DNA of 64,000 nt from Deltaproteobacteria bacterium. Its GTDB lineage: Bacteria; Desulfobacterota; Desulfarculia; Desulfarculales; Desulfarculaceae. This document shows positions 25,091 through 33,588 of the stretch, one piece after another. The position numbers were made by a program, and so were the translations under genes. How positions within the stretch are numbered: position 1 is the first letter of the stretch; each line of letters begins with the position of its first letter. Below the pieces are notes generated by a model. It did no database searches and was not told the origin of the DNA. It saw only the letters and a program-made list of their open reading frames with translations. The stretch is taken from NCBI GenBank assembly GCA_021811275.1, contig JAJZPI010000003.1, positions 1 to 64,000 on the forward strand, given 5' to 3'.

Positions 25091-26146
25091 ATGAGCGTCA
25101 TGACGCCCAAGCAAAGGGTAAAGGCCCTGTTCAACCGCCAGCCGGTGGACGCCATGCCAGTCTTCAGCGGCATGGGCATGGTAACCAAGCAGGCCGTGGA
25201 GAAGATGGGAATCCGCTTCGCCGAGGTGCACACCTCGGGGGCCAAGATGGCCGAAAGCGCCATCAAGAGCGCCGAGATGTTCGGCTTCGACGCGGTGGTG
25301 GTGCCCTACGACATGTGCACCGTGCCCGAGGCCCTGGGTCGGGGCGTGAGCCTCTACGCCGACGCCGAGGGCATCCTTTACCCCACCGTGCCCAACAAGT
25401 GGGGCAGCCTCGACGAGGTGAGTCTGCCCCAGGACGTTAATTCCATCTTCAGCCAGGGGCGTATGCCGGTGGTGGACGAGGCCATCAGGATCGCCCTGGC
25501 GCACGACGGCGGCAAATACGCCGTGGGCGGCTGGGTGCTGGGGCCCTTCACCATGGGCGGCCAGCTCCTGGAACTGGACGTGCTCTTGAAGGGCGCGGCC
25601 AAGGACAAGGAGCGGGTGGGGGCCTTCCTGGACAAGATGACCGACTTGGTCATCGCCGTGGCCAGGCACTACCAGGACCTGGGCGTGGACTACATCAACA
25701 TCCGCGAGATGGGATCCGGCACCGACCTGCTCTCTCCGCGCATGTGGAAAAGCTTGATCCAGCCCAACCTGACCAGGGTGTTCCAGGCCCTCGAGGCCCC
25801 CCGGGTGAACCATATCTGCGGAAGCACTGACCTCATCGTGGGCATGATGAACGAGTGCGGGGCAGAGGCCATCAGCGTGGACCAGAAAAACACCTTGACC
25901 GAGACGCGCAAGAAGATCGGCGACGGGGTGCTCCTGCTGGGCAACTTCGACCCTTACGGTCTGCTGGTGCAGAAGAACGTGGCCGAAGTGGCCCCGGCGA
26001 TCAAGAAATGCATCGACGAGGGCGTGGACGCGGTCTGGCCCGGTTGCGACATCTGGCCCGATGTGAAGGCGGAGAACGTGGAAGCTTACGTCAAGGCGGT
26101 GCGCGAGTACGGCGCGGGCCCCTCGCCGGCCGTGGGCAGAATCTAA
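25091..26146 (+). CDS. UroD-fold (MtaA/CmuA-like) cobamide methyltransferase, first copy
   Basis: This 351-residue TIM-barrel protein of the uroporphyrinogen decarboxylase family keeps a zinc-type motif HxC (VNHICGSTD) and a later Cys (WPGCDIWPD), as in MtaA/MtbA methylcobamide transferases; true HemE enzymes lack this motif. It may catalyse the substrate:corrinoid transfer or the corrinoid:acceptor transfer. It sits between the MtrH-like and corrinoid-protein genes. ATG 25091 is chosen over a TTG three codons upstream. Confidence 0.8.
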   Translation: MSVMTPKQRVKALFNRQPVDAMPVFSGMGMVTKQAVEKMGIRFAEVHTSGAKMAESAIKSAEMFGFDAVVVPYDMCTVPEALGRGVSLYADAEGILYPTVPNKWGSLDEVSLPQDVNSIFSQGRMPVVDEAIRIALAHDGGKYAVGGWVLGPFTMGGQLLELDVLLKGAAKDKERVGAFLDKMTDLVIAVARHYQDLGVDYINIREMGSGTDLLSPRMWKSLIQPNLTRVFQALEAPRVNHICGSTDLIVGMMNECGAEAISVDQKNTLTETRKKIGDGVLLLGNFDPYGLLVQKNVAEVAPAIKKCIDEGVDAVWPGCDIWPDVKAENVEAYVKAVREYGAGPSPAVGRI

Positions 26147-26187
26147 TGAGCAGGCTTTGGGCCGAATAGCTGCGGAGGAAAAGGGAA

Positions 26188-26865
26188 ATGGCCAAGGAAG
26201 AACTGAGGGAGGAACTCCTCAAGGAGCTTAACGAGGGCGTGGTGGAGTTCGACGAGGAGCGGGTCAAGACCGCCGCCCAGCGGGTGCTGGACGAAGGACT
26301 CAACGCCTACGACGCGGTGATGAACGGCTTGGCCGCCGGCATGGAGAAAGTGGGAGAGCTCTACGACCAGCAGGAGTACTTCGTCCCGGAGCTTTTGATG
26401 TGCGCCGACGCGCTCTACGTGGGGCTGGACATCCTGAAACCGCACATCAGGCCCGAGGACATAGGCACCAGCGCCCGCGGCCAGGTGGTCATCGGCACGG
26501 TGCAGGGCGACGTGCACGACATCGGCAAGAACATCATCAAGATGATGTTCGAGGTGGCAGGCTTTACGGTGCACGACCTGGGCCGCGACGTGCCCTTGGA
26601 GAAGTTCGTGGAGGAGCAGCTCAAGACCGACAGCGAGATCGTCGCGCTTTCGGCCATGATGACCACCACCATGATGGGCATGAAAAAGGTCATCCAGATG
26701 ATCAAGGACAAGAACCCCAACGTGCAGATCATGCTGGGCGGTGCTCCGGTGACCAGCGACGTGGCCAGCCTTTTCGGCGCCGACGGCTATGCCGAGAGCG
26801 CGGGCAACGCTGTGCAGGAGGCGGTCAAGATGATCGGCAACCTGCGCAAGCTGCAGAACCAGTAG
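26188..26865 (+). CDS. Corrinoid (cobamide-binding) methyl carrier protein, MtaC/MtvC-like
   Basis: The 225-residue protein has a helical cap domain (about residues 1-90) and a B12-binding domain with the base-off motif GDVHDIGKN (His110 as lower cobalt ligand), then GGAPVTSDVASLFGADGYAE near the nucleotide-tail pocket. It would carry the methyl group between the UroD-like and MtrH-like enzymes. The site GGAGGAAAAGGGAA precedes the ATG. Confidence 0.9.
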   Translation: MAKEELREELLKELNEGVVEFDEERVKTAAQRVLDEGLNAYDAVMNGLAAGMEKVGELYDQQEYFVPELLMCADALYVGLDILKPHIRPEDIGTSARGQVVIGTVQGDVHDIGKNIIKMMFEVAGFTVHDLGRDVPLEKFVEEQLKTDSEIVALSAMMTTTMMGMKKVIQMIKDKNPNVQIMLGGAPVTSDVASLFGADGYAESAGNAVQEAVKMIGNLRKLQNQ

Positions 26866-26899
26866 GCCGGCAAGCAGCACAAGGCCAACGAAGGCGAAA

Positions 26900-26923
26900 G
26901 GGCCCGCTCCCTGGGGCGGGCCC
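26900..26923 (+). promoter_or_regulatory. Hairpin between corrinoid-protein and reactivator genes
   Basis: GGGCCCGC (26900-26907) and GCGGGCCC (26916-26923) pair perfectly around TCCCTGGG. With no T-run it may be a processing or stability element that sets the carrier above the reactivator in amount. Confidence 0.5.
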
Positions 26924-26943
26924 CCCACCCACGGAGCTTGCAG

Positions 26944-29019
26944 ATGGAAGAAATGAAAAAGGCCAAAGTCATTTTCCAGCCCAGCGGCCGCCGCGGAGAG
27001 GTGGATCTGGGCCTGAACCTCATCGAGGCCTCCCGCCAACTGGGCGTGGACATCGAGGCCCTCTGCGGCGAGAAGAAGGTCTGCGGCAAGTGCAAGGTGC
27101 GCATAGAGGAAGGCCTCTTCGAGAAATACGGCGTGAATTCCAGCCGTGGCCACGTCAGCGAGTGGCAGCCCGAGGAGGGCAAGTTCATCAACGGCCAGGA
27201 ACGGGAGGCAGGCTTCCGTCTGGCCTGTTGCTGTAAGCTCGCCGGCGACGTGCTGGTGTTCGTGCCCGAGGAAAGCAGGGCCGGCAAGCAGGTGGTCAGC
27301 AAAGCCGCCCGCGACATCCATATCGAGCACAACCCGGCGGTCAAACTCTATTACGTGGAAATGGCCGAGCCGTCATTTGAGAAACCCACCGGCGACTTCG
27401 AACGGGTGATGGACGAACTCCGGCGCGAACACGGCTTGGAGCACCTGCGCGTGGATTACCTGGCCCTGCTACGCTTGCCCGACGTTATCCGCCAAGGCAA
27501 GTTCAAGGTCACGGCGGCGGTGTGGATGGACAAGGAAGTCATCCGCTTTTGGCCGGGCAAGGTGACCGACTACTACGGCATGGCCATCGACATCGGCACC
27601 ACCACGGTGGCCGCCTATTTCTGCAACCTGGCCACCATGGAGGTCATAACCACCGTCTCCATGATGAACCCTCAGTGCAAGTACGGCGAGGACGTGATGA
27701 GCCGCATCACGTACCACATGATGAACCCGGGCGGGCTGGAGCGCATGAGCGCCGACATGATCGAGGGGCTCAACTCGCTGGTGGCCCAGGCCTGCGAATT
27801 CACCCACCCTCCCAAGGTCAAGAAGAAGGACGAGAAGGGCAAGACGGTCAAGGACGAGGCGGGCAACCCGGTCATGGTAGAGGCCCCCGAGGAGGGCAAG
27901 ACCTACGCCAGGCTCAAGCCCGGCGATCTGGTGGACATGACCATCGTCTGCAACACCGCCATGCACCATATCCTGCTGAAGCTCAACCCCGAATATGTGG
28001 GCATGGCCCCCTTCCCGCCGGTGGTCCACCACAGCCTGGACATCCGCGCCCGCGACCTGGGGCTGAGCATTCACGAATCGTCCTTTGTTCACGTGCTGCC
28101 CAACGAGGCCGGCTTCGTGGGCGCCGACAACGTGGGCGTGCTCATCGCCGAGGAGCCCTACAAGAGCGACCAGATGCAGCTCATCATCGACATAGGCACC
28201 AACGGCGAGCTGGTCCTGGGCAACAAGGAGAAGCTCATCAGCAGCTCCTGCGCCACCGGCCCGGCCCTGGAGGGCGCGCAGCTCTCTTACGGCATGCGCG
28301 CCGCTCCGGGGGCCATCGAGCGCATCAAGATAGACCCGGCCACCCACGAGGTGGATTACAAGGTCATCGGCCGGGATGCCTGGAGGAGCTTCTCCAAGCC
28401 TGAGGAGATGCAGACCAAGGGCATCTGCGGCAGCGGCATCCTGGACGTGCTGGCCGAGCTTTACCTGTCAGGGGTCATCCTGAAAAGCGGCAAGTTCAGT
28501 TCCGAGCAGAAGTCGAACCGCACCCGGGTCAACCCCGACACCAAGCAGCCCGAGTTCGTCATCGCCTGGAAGGAGGAGACCTCCATCGGCCGGGACGTGG
28601 TGGTTTCCCAGAAGGACGTGCGCCAGATCCAGCTGGGCAAGGGCGCGCTCTACTGCGGCTGCAAGCTGATGATGCGCCGCATGGGAGTCGACAAGGTGGA
28701 CGTGGTGAAGATCGCCGGGGCCTTCGGCACCCACGTGGACCGCCAGAAGGCGCTCATCATGGGGCTCTTCCCGGACTGCGCCATCGATCACATCGTAAGC
28801 GTGGGCAACGCCGCCGGAGACGGCGCGCGCGCGGCGCTTCTGAACCGTGAAAAGCGGGTGGAGGCCAACTGGGTGGCCCGCAACGTGGAGTACATCGAAC
28901 TGACGGTGGAAAAGGACTTTCAACAGCAATTCATGGAGGCCATGCACATTCCACATATGAAGGACGATTTCCCGCATCTGGAGAGCGTGGTGCCCGAGGA
29001 AGTTCTCAAGCAGAAATAG
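26944..29019 (+). CDS. Reductive activator of corrinoid protein (RACE/RamA-type, 2Fe-2S plus ASKHA domain)
   Basis: The 691-residue protein begins with a plant-type ferredoxin domain (C41-x5-C47-x2-C50, and later CCCKLAGD), followed by linker and middle domains and a C-terminal ASKHA ATPase-like domain with two phosphate motifs (MAIDIGTTTVAAYF and IIDIGTNGELVLGN) and a GICGSGILDVLAELY adenosine motif. This is the architecture of RACE proteins that reduce inactive cob(II)alamin to cob(I)alamin with ATP. ATG 26944 has CGGAG seven bases upstream; a TTG two codons earlier is the alternative. Confidence 0.88.
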   Translation: MEEMKKAKVIFQPSGRRGEVDLGLNLIEASRQLGVDIEALCGEKKVCGKCKVRIEEGLFEKYGVNSSRGHVSEWQPEEGKFINGQEREAGFRLACCCKLAGDVLVFVPEESRAGKQVVSKAARDIHIEHNPAVKLYYVEMAEPSFEKPTGDFERVMDELRREHGLEHLRVDYLALLRLPDVIRQGKFKVTAAVWMDKEVIRFWPGKVTDYYGMAIDIGTTTVAAYFCNLATMEVITTVSMMNPQCKYGEDVMSRITYHMMNPGGLERMSADMIEGLNSLVAQACEFTHPPKVKKKDEKGKTVKDEAGNPVMVEAPEEGKTYARLKPGDLVDMTIVCNTAMHHILLKLNPEYVGMAPFPPVVHHSLDIRARDLGLSIHESSFVHVLPNEAGFVGADNVGVLIAEEPYKSDQMQLIIDIGTNGELVLGNKEKLISSSCATGPALEGAQLSYGMRAAPGAIERIKIDPATHEVDYKVIGRDAWRSFSKPEEMQTKGICGSGILDVLAELYLSGVILKSGKFSSEQKSNRTRVNPDTKQPEFVIAWKEETSIGRDVVVSQKDVRQIQLGKGALYCGCKLMMRRMGVDKVDVVKIAGAFGTHVDRQKALIMGLFPDCAIDHIVSVGNAAGDGARAALLNREKRVEANWVARNVEYIELTVEKDFQQQFMEAMHIPHMKDDFPHLESVVPEEVLKQK

Positions 29020-29032
29020 GGGGGCTTTAGCC

Positions 29033-30055
29033 ATGACCAAGAAAGAGCGAGTCATGAGGCAGCTCAAGGGCCAGGAAGTGGACATGACCCCCGTGGGCTG
29101 CACTACCACCTACGCCGTGGTTGCCTTGCAGGAGGCCTGCGGCTATTTCCGCCCCCAGGCCGACACCGACCCCAAGGCCATGTTCGAGATGGCCATGAGC
29201 GGGCCCAAGTACGTCGGCTGGGAGTGGGTCAAGGCCATGGGCTGGGACATCGTGCCCCTGTCGGAGGCCATGGGCGTGGAGCTGGGCCCGCCCACCAAGG
29301 ATAGCCAATACTACGTCAAGGGCCACCCCTACGCCGAGAGTCTGGACGGCCTGGAGTTTCCGGTCGATTTCCTCTCGCGGGGGCGCTTTCCGGTCTACAA
29401 GGAACAGTTCAGGCTGCTCAAGGAGGCGGTGGGCGAGGACATGGCCGTCTTCGGGGAGAGCGAGGGGGCCTTCACCTGCGCGGCCAACCTGGTGGGCACC
29501 GAACAGTTCATGAAGTGGGTCTTCAAACAGCCCGACAAGATCCAGCAGGTGCTGGCCGTCACCAAGGAGGCGGCGGTGGCCGCGGCCAACTTCGCCTTCG
29601 ACCAGGGCGCTGACTACTACGTTTTCGCCGAGCCCACCAGCGGCCCGGCCCTGCTTTCGCCGCGCTTCTACAAGTCCATCGTGCTGCCCCTGGAGCAGGA
29701 GATCATCAAGCGAGTGAAGGGGCCGGTGGTGCTGCACATCTGCGCCAACACCGACTCCATCATAGAGATGATGTGCGACACCGGGGCGGTGGGCATCAGC
29801 ATCGAGGAGAAGGCCAACATGAAGGCGGCCGCCGAAATAGCCAACAGGAAGGGCGTGAAGGTCTTCGGCAACGTGGCCACGGCCACCACGCTCTTCTCCG
29901 GCACGGCCCAGGAGGTATACGCCGAATCCAAGGCCGCCCTTGAGAACGGCACCCACTTCCTCTGCCCCGGCTGCGGCGTCGCCCCGCCTTCGCCGCTGGA
30001 AAACCTCCAACAGCTGCGCAAGGCGCGCGACGACTTCTTCGGTATAAATAGCTAG
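29033..30055 (+). CDS. UroD-fold (MtaA/CmuA-like) cobamide methyltransferase, second copy
   Basis: This 340-residue protein of the UroD family has the metal motif HIC (VLHICANTD) and a distal Cys pair (LCPGCGVAPPSP). It differs clearly from the first copy at 25091-26146 in its N-terminal half (MTPVGCTTTYAVVALQEACGYF). The two copies probably divide the tasks of substrate demethylation and methyl offloading. It ends the cluster and is followed by a terminator. Confidence 0.8.
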   Translation: MTKKERVMRQLKGQEVDMTPVGCTTTYAVVALQEACGYFRPQADTDPKAMFEMAMSGPKYVGWEWVKAMGWDIVPLSEAMGVELGPPTKDSQYYVKGHPYAESLDGLEFPVDFLSRGRFPVYKEQFRLLKEAVGEDMAVFGESEGAFTCAANLVGTEQFMKWVFKQPDKIQQVLAVTKEAAVAAANFAFDQGADYYVFAEPTSGPALLSPRFYKSIVLPLEQEIIKRVKGPVVLHICANTDSIIEMMCDTGAVGISIEEKANMKAAAEIANRKGVKVFGNVATATTLFSGTAQEVYAESKAALENGTHFLCPGCGVAPPSPLENLQQLRKARDDFFGINS

Positions 30056-30075
30056 ATTCAGGCTGGCCAAGGCGC

Positions 30076-30103
30076 AAGGGGCGGGGGGGGACCCCGCCCC
30101 TTT
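30076..30103 (+). terminator. Terminator of the methyltransferase cluster
   Basis: AAGGGGCGGGG (30076-30086) pairs with CCCCGCCCCTT (30092-30102), followed by a short T/C-rich tail. It lies 20 bases after the last UroD-like gene. Confidence 0.7.
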
Positions 30104-30199
30104 CCCTTTGGCCTTTGGCCGTGGAGCGCCAGCCCCAGGAACGCGGAAGAAGAGTTGCGCCTTGCTATCCCGCCTTACATTATTACAGGCATACCCGTA

Positions 30200-30266
30200 C
30201 CCGGCGCGCGCGAGGTATGTCAGAGGGCTGGCCTCGCCGACCCGCCACGGCTGGCGCGGCACGCGC
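30200..30266 (-). repeat. Dispersed 67-base repeat, copy 2
   Basis: On the minus strand the element reads GCGCGTGCCGCGCC, then GGCGGGTCGGCGAGGC, and ends CTCGCGCGCGCCGGG. It is exactly 67 bases long, as are copies 3, 4, 5 and 6. It lies between the terminator and the MOSC gene. Confidence 0.7.
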
Positions 30267-30318
30267 CTGCTCTTGACGAGGTAGGGTGGGGGGCATAAGC
30301 TCAAATAAGGTAAAAAAC

Positions 30319-30795
30319 ATGCGAGCGGAGCCCATGAGCGAGCCAATCGTCGTCTCGGTCAACATCAGCGACAAAAAGGGAGTGCGCAAGACACCGCTGC
30401 CCGAGGGCCGGCTGGAACCGGGGGTGGGGCTGGTGGAGGATGCCCACTCCGGCTCCTGGCACCGGCAGCTTTCACTTCTGGCCCTGGAGTCCATCGAGAG
30501 CATGCGGGCCAAGGGGCTGGAGGTGAACGCCGGCGACTTTGCCGAGAACATCACCACCCGTGGCTTGATTCTGCACACCCTGCCCGTGGGCAGCCGGATC
30601 ATGCTTGGAACGGTGGAGGTGGAAGTAACCCAGATCGGCAAGGAGTGCCATACCGGCTGCGCCATTCGCAAGCTTACCGGCGACTGCGTGATGCCGCGCG
30701 AAGGCATCTTCGCCAAGGTGCTCAACCCGGGAGTGGTGCGGCCGGGGGACCCGGTGCGGCTGCTGTCCACGGGCGCGGTGGGGGCGGGGGCCTAG
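30319..30795 (+). CDS. MOSC-domain protein
   Basis: The protein (about 158 residues) fits the MOSC family: LVEDAHSGSWHRQLSLLALESI and AGDFAENITTRG near the start, and IGKECHTGCAIRKLTGDCVMPREGIFAKV with the conserved Cys thought to bind sulfur or molybdenum cofactor. MOSC proteins act in sulfur transfer to metal cofactors or in detoxification. ATG 30319 has TAAGG eight bases upstream; ATG 30334 is possible. It begins a four-gene run with overlapping ends. Confidence 0.8.
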   Translation: MRAEPMSEPIVVSVNISDKKGVRKTPLPEGRLEPGVGLVEDAHSGSWHRQLSLLALESIESMRAKGLEVNAGDFAENITTRGLILHTLPVGSRIMLGTVEVEVTQIGKECHTGCAIRKLTGDCVMPREGIFAKVLNPGVVRPGDPVRLLSTGAVGAGA

Positions 30796-30798
30796 GCC

Positions 30799-31197
30799 GT
30801 GAGCGCGGTGCAGCGCCTGAGCGGCCAGCACTGCACCTACTTCATGCGCGGGCGCTGCACCCGCACCGTCAGCCCCGAGGAGTCGGCCCGGAGCCGCTGC
30901 GGGCTCTTGGATGAGCGCCGCCGGCTGGGGGCCAAGACCATGGACCGGCTGGAGCGCCTGCAGCGCCTGGCCGACCCCGACGACCGCGAGGTGGCCCGCC
31001 GCCACCTTATCCAGAAGAACATGGACGCCATCGCCCGCCTCACCTGCCCGGGGTTGGTGCCTCCGCCCCAGGGCGGCCTGCTCTGTGTGCACCAGCACCT
31101 GGTCAACTGCTTGCTCAAGCTGCCGAACTGCCGAGGCCGTTGCGATGACTTTCTGCGCCGGCGCGATTTCAGCGAGGCCAAGGGGCAGCAGCCGTGA
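30799..31197 (+). CDS. Small Cys-rich protein of unknown function
   Basis: The 132-residue protein starts with GTG four bases after the MOSC stop and overlaps the NUDIX gene by four bases. It has about nine Cys residues in clusters (HCTYFMRGRCTR, CVHQHLVNCLLKLPNCRGRC), which suggests metal or Fe-S binding, between basic helical stretches. I do not recognise the family. Its tight coupling to the MOSC gene suggests a role in the same cofactor or metal chemistry. Confidence 0.6.
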   Translation: MSAVQRLSGQHCTYFMRGRCTRTVSPEESARSRCGLLDERRRLGAKTMDRLERLQRLADPDDREVARRHLIQKNMDAIARLTCPGLVPPPQGGLLCVHQHLVNCLLKLPNCRGRCDDFLRRRDFSEAKGQQP

Positions 31198-31637
31198 GAG
31201 CCTACCGCAACCCCTTCCCCACCGTCGACGTGGTGATAGAGCTGGGCGGACGCGGCGAGCCCGGGCCGGTGGTGCTCATCGAGCGCGCGGGCGAGCCCCG
31301 AGGCTGGGCGCTGCCTGGCGGCTTCGTGGACTACGGCGAGAGCGTGGAGCGGGCGGCGAGGCGCGAGGCGGCCGAGGAAACGGGGCTCGAGGTGGAGCTG
31401 GTGGCGCTGTTGGGGGTCTATTCCGATCCTCGGCGGGACCAGCGCCAACACAACCTCTCGGCGGTCTTCGCGGCTCGCGCCATGGGGGAGCCCAAGGCCG
31501 GCGACGACGCGGCCGGGGTGGGGGTCTTCGGCTTGGACGAGCTGCCCGAGGCGCTTTGCTTCGACCATGGGCTGATCCTGGCCCACTATCGGCAGTGGCG
31601 GGCCGGATTGCGTCCGGCCGCGCCGGTGCAATCCTGA
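31194..31637 (+). CDS. NUDIX hydrolase
   Basis: The 147-residue protein has the NUDIX box GGFVDYGESVERAARREAAEETGLEV (G-x5-E-x7-REUxEExGU) and the loop WALPGG before it, placing it among ADP-ribose/NADH-type pyrophosphatases. It starts at GTG within the four-base overlap with the upstream gene. Its substrate is not evident. Confidence 0.87.
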   Translation: MRAYRNPFPTVDVVIELGGRGEPGPVVLIERAGEPRGWALPGGFVDYGESVERAARREAAEETGLEVELVALLGVYSDPRRDQRQHNLSAVFAARAMGEPKAGDDAAGVGVFGLDELPEALCFDHGLILAHYRQWRAGLRPAAPVQS

Positions 31638-31664
31638 AACGGGCGCCGGGCCCAGGGAGCGGCG

Positions 31665-32240
31665 ATGATGGACGAGGAGCGCGAACTCAGCTTGGAGGAG
31701 AAGAAACGGCTGCTGGCCGTGGCCCGCCAGACCATAAGCGACCTGGTGCAGGGCCGCGCCCGTTGCCCCCAACAGGCGGACCTGGAGGGGCTGTGCCTGG
31801 AGCGGGGGGCCTTCGTGACCATCCACAAGCGCGGCCAACTGAGGGGTTGCATCGGCAACTTCCAGGCCTTGGGCACCTTGCTGGAGACGGTGCAAGAGAT
31901 GGCCACGGCCGCGGCCTGTCAGGACCCTCGTTTCCGGCCGGTGCAGTCCCTGGAATTGGACGACCTGGACCTGGAGATCAGCGTGCTTTCGCCGCTGAGG
32001 CCCATCAAGAGTGTGGAGGAGATCCAGGTGGGCCGCCACGGCATTTACATCGTCAGCCCGCGCGGGCGGGGGGTGCTGCTGCCCCAGGTGGCCACCGAGC
32101 AGGGCTGGGATCGCGAGACCTTCCTGGACCACACCTGCCTGAAGGCCGGCTTAAGGCCCGGCTGCTGGCGCGAGACCGACGTGCAGATACTCATCTTCTC
32201 GGCCCAGGTCTTCGGTGAGAAAGATCTGGGCCTGGTCTAG
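31665..32240 (+). CDS. AMMECR1-domain protein
   Basis: The 191-residue protein matches the AMMECR1 family: GAFVTIHKRGQLRGCIGNFQA and DLDLEISVLSPLRPI are characteristic. In many prokaryotes it occurs beside Memo and radical SAM genes (AmmeMemoRadiSam), but neither is adjacent here. The molecular function is unknown. It ends the run at a bidirectional-looking terminator. Confidence 0.85.
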   Translation: MMDEERELSLEEKKRLLAVARQTISDLVQGRARCPQQADLEGLCLERGAFVTIHKRGQLRGCIGNFQALGTLLETVQEMATAAACQDPRFRPVQSLELDDLDLEISVLSPLRPIKSVEEIQVGRHGIYIVSPRGRGVLLPQVATEQGWDRETFLDHTCLKAGLRPGCWRETDVQILIFSAQVFGEKDLGLV

Positions 32241-32270
32241 CCCCAACCTGACCGGACAAAAAAATGAAGA

Positions 32271-32295
32271 GGGCGGGGAGTGATCCCCGCCCTTT
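32271..32295. terminator. Terminator shared by convergent AMMECR1 and nitronate monooxygenase genes
   Basis: GGGCGGGGA (32271-32279) and TCCCCGCCC (32284-32292) pair perfectly around GTGA. A run of A lies to the left (32258-32264) and TTT to the right, so it can work on both strands. Confidence 0.75.
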
Positions 32296-32329
32296 GACCT
32301 CATGCTTGGAGCTCGGGTGATCCAGGGCC

Positions 32330-33433
32330 TCAGCCGCCCAGGGCCGGACCCGTCAGTTTGCGGCCAGCGGCCTGGCTGAACTCATCGATGAGCCCACGAA
32401 TGAGGCTGCGAACCGATTCCAGGCGGGTGGCGCGGAAGGCGTTCTGGCCGGCGAAGGCGAAGCCCTGCTCCAGGCGGCCGCGGGCGGCGTTGATCAGGGC
32501 CATGGCGATGCAGTAGGGGCTTTCCTGCTGGTTGCAGGTGATCAGACAGTGGTAGGGGCACCTGAAAGGCTTCTTTTTGCCTTCCTTGACTTCGTCCAGG
32601 AAATGGTTGCGCACCGAGCGACCGGGCAGGCCCACCGGGCTGTCGATGATGACCAGATCGTCCTCGCCGGCCTCAAGGTAGGCTCTCTTGAAGCGCTCGT
32701 CGGCGTCGCACTCGTGGGTGGTGACGAAGCGGGTGCCCATCTGCACCCCGGCCGCGCCCAGGCTGATCATTTCGCGGATGTCCTGGCCGGTGTAGATGCC
32801 GCCTCCGGCGATGACGGGCAGCTTGACCCCGTGCTTCTCCTCGATGGGGCGCAGGGTCTCCAGGACCTCCTTGAGCAGCTTGGGCAGGGAAAACTCGGCG
32901 CTGGTCACTTGTTCGCGGGAGAAGCCCAGGTGGCCGCCGGCCAGAGGGCCTTCCAGCACGAAGGCGTCGGGCAGGCGGTCGAAGCGGGATAGCCAGCGCT
33001 TGCAGAGCACTCCGGCGGCACGGGCCGAGGAAATGATGGGCACCAACTTGGAGCGGGCCTGTTCATTCAAGTAGGCCGGCAGGTCCAGGGGCAGGCCGGC
33101 CCCGGAGAAGATGACGTCGATGCCCTCATCCACCGCCGTGCGGACCATGTCGGAGAAGTTGGTCAGGGCCACCATGATGTTTACGCCCAGCACGCCCTGG
33201 GTCAGCTCGCGGGCCTTGCGGATTTCCCGGCGCAGGGCCCGGATGTTGGCCTCGCGGTAGTTTGAGAAAAGGTCGCGCTCGGTGAAGCCGATGATGGCCG
33301 CCGAGATCACTCCGATGCCGCCCTCGTTGGCCACGGCCGAGGCCAGGCGCGACATGGAGATGCCCACGCCCATGCCGCCCTGTACAAAGGGAATCCGGGC
33401 AATCAGGTCGCCTATCTTCAAGGTGGGCAGCAT
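32330..33433 (-). CDS. Nitronate monooxygenase / 2-nitropropane dioxygenase family flavoprotein
   Basis: The 367-residue TIM-barrel FMN enzyme has IPFVQGGMGVGISMSRLASAVANEGGIGVISA at the start and PVIAGGGIYTGQDIREMISLGAAGVQMGTRFVTTHECDA for phosphate binding of FMN. The typical catalytic His is in GGHLGFSR. A late Cys group (FRCPYHCLITCNQQESPYC) is atypical for nitronate monooxygenases and could bind Fe-S. ATG 33433 is the start consistent with the conserved N terminus. Confidence 0.8.
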   Translation of the reverse strand: MLPTLKIGDLIARIPFVQGGMGVGISMSRLASAVANEGGIGVISAAIIGFTERDLFSNYREANIRALRREIRKARELTQGVLGVNIMVALTNFSDMVRTAVDEGIDVIFSGAGLPLDLPAYLNEQARSKLVPIISSARAAGVLCKRWLSRFDRLPDAFVLEGPLAGGHLGFSREQVTSAEFSLPKLLKEVLETLRPIEEKHGVKLPVIAGGGIYTGQDIREMISLGAAGVQMGTRFVTTHECDADERFKRAYLEAGEDDLVIIDSPVGLPGRSVRNHFLDEVKEGKKKPFRCPYHCLITCNQQESPYCIAMALINAARGRLEQGFAFAGQNAFRATRLESVRSLIRGLIDEFSQAAGRKLTGPALGG

Positions 33434-33588
33434 CTTGGTTCTTTCTCTGGCAGATGAGGTTTTGGGTTGGGGACGGCAGCCCTCCGGCCGGGGCCCGAGA
33501 GGGGAGGCGCAGGTCGAACAACCCGATGATTTTCCGGGGAAGTCTACAAGAAGCCGGCGGCGCTGTCGATGGAAATCCTGAATGAGGT

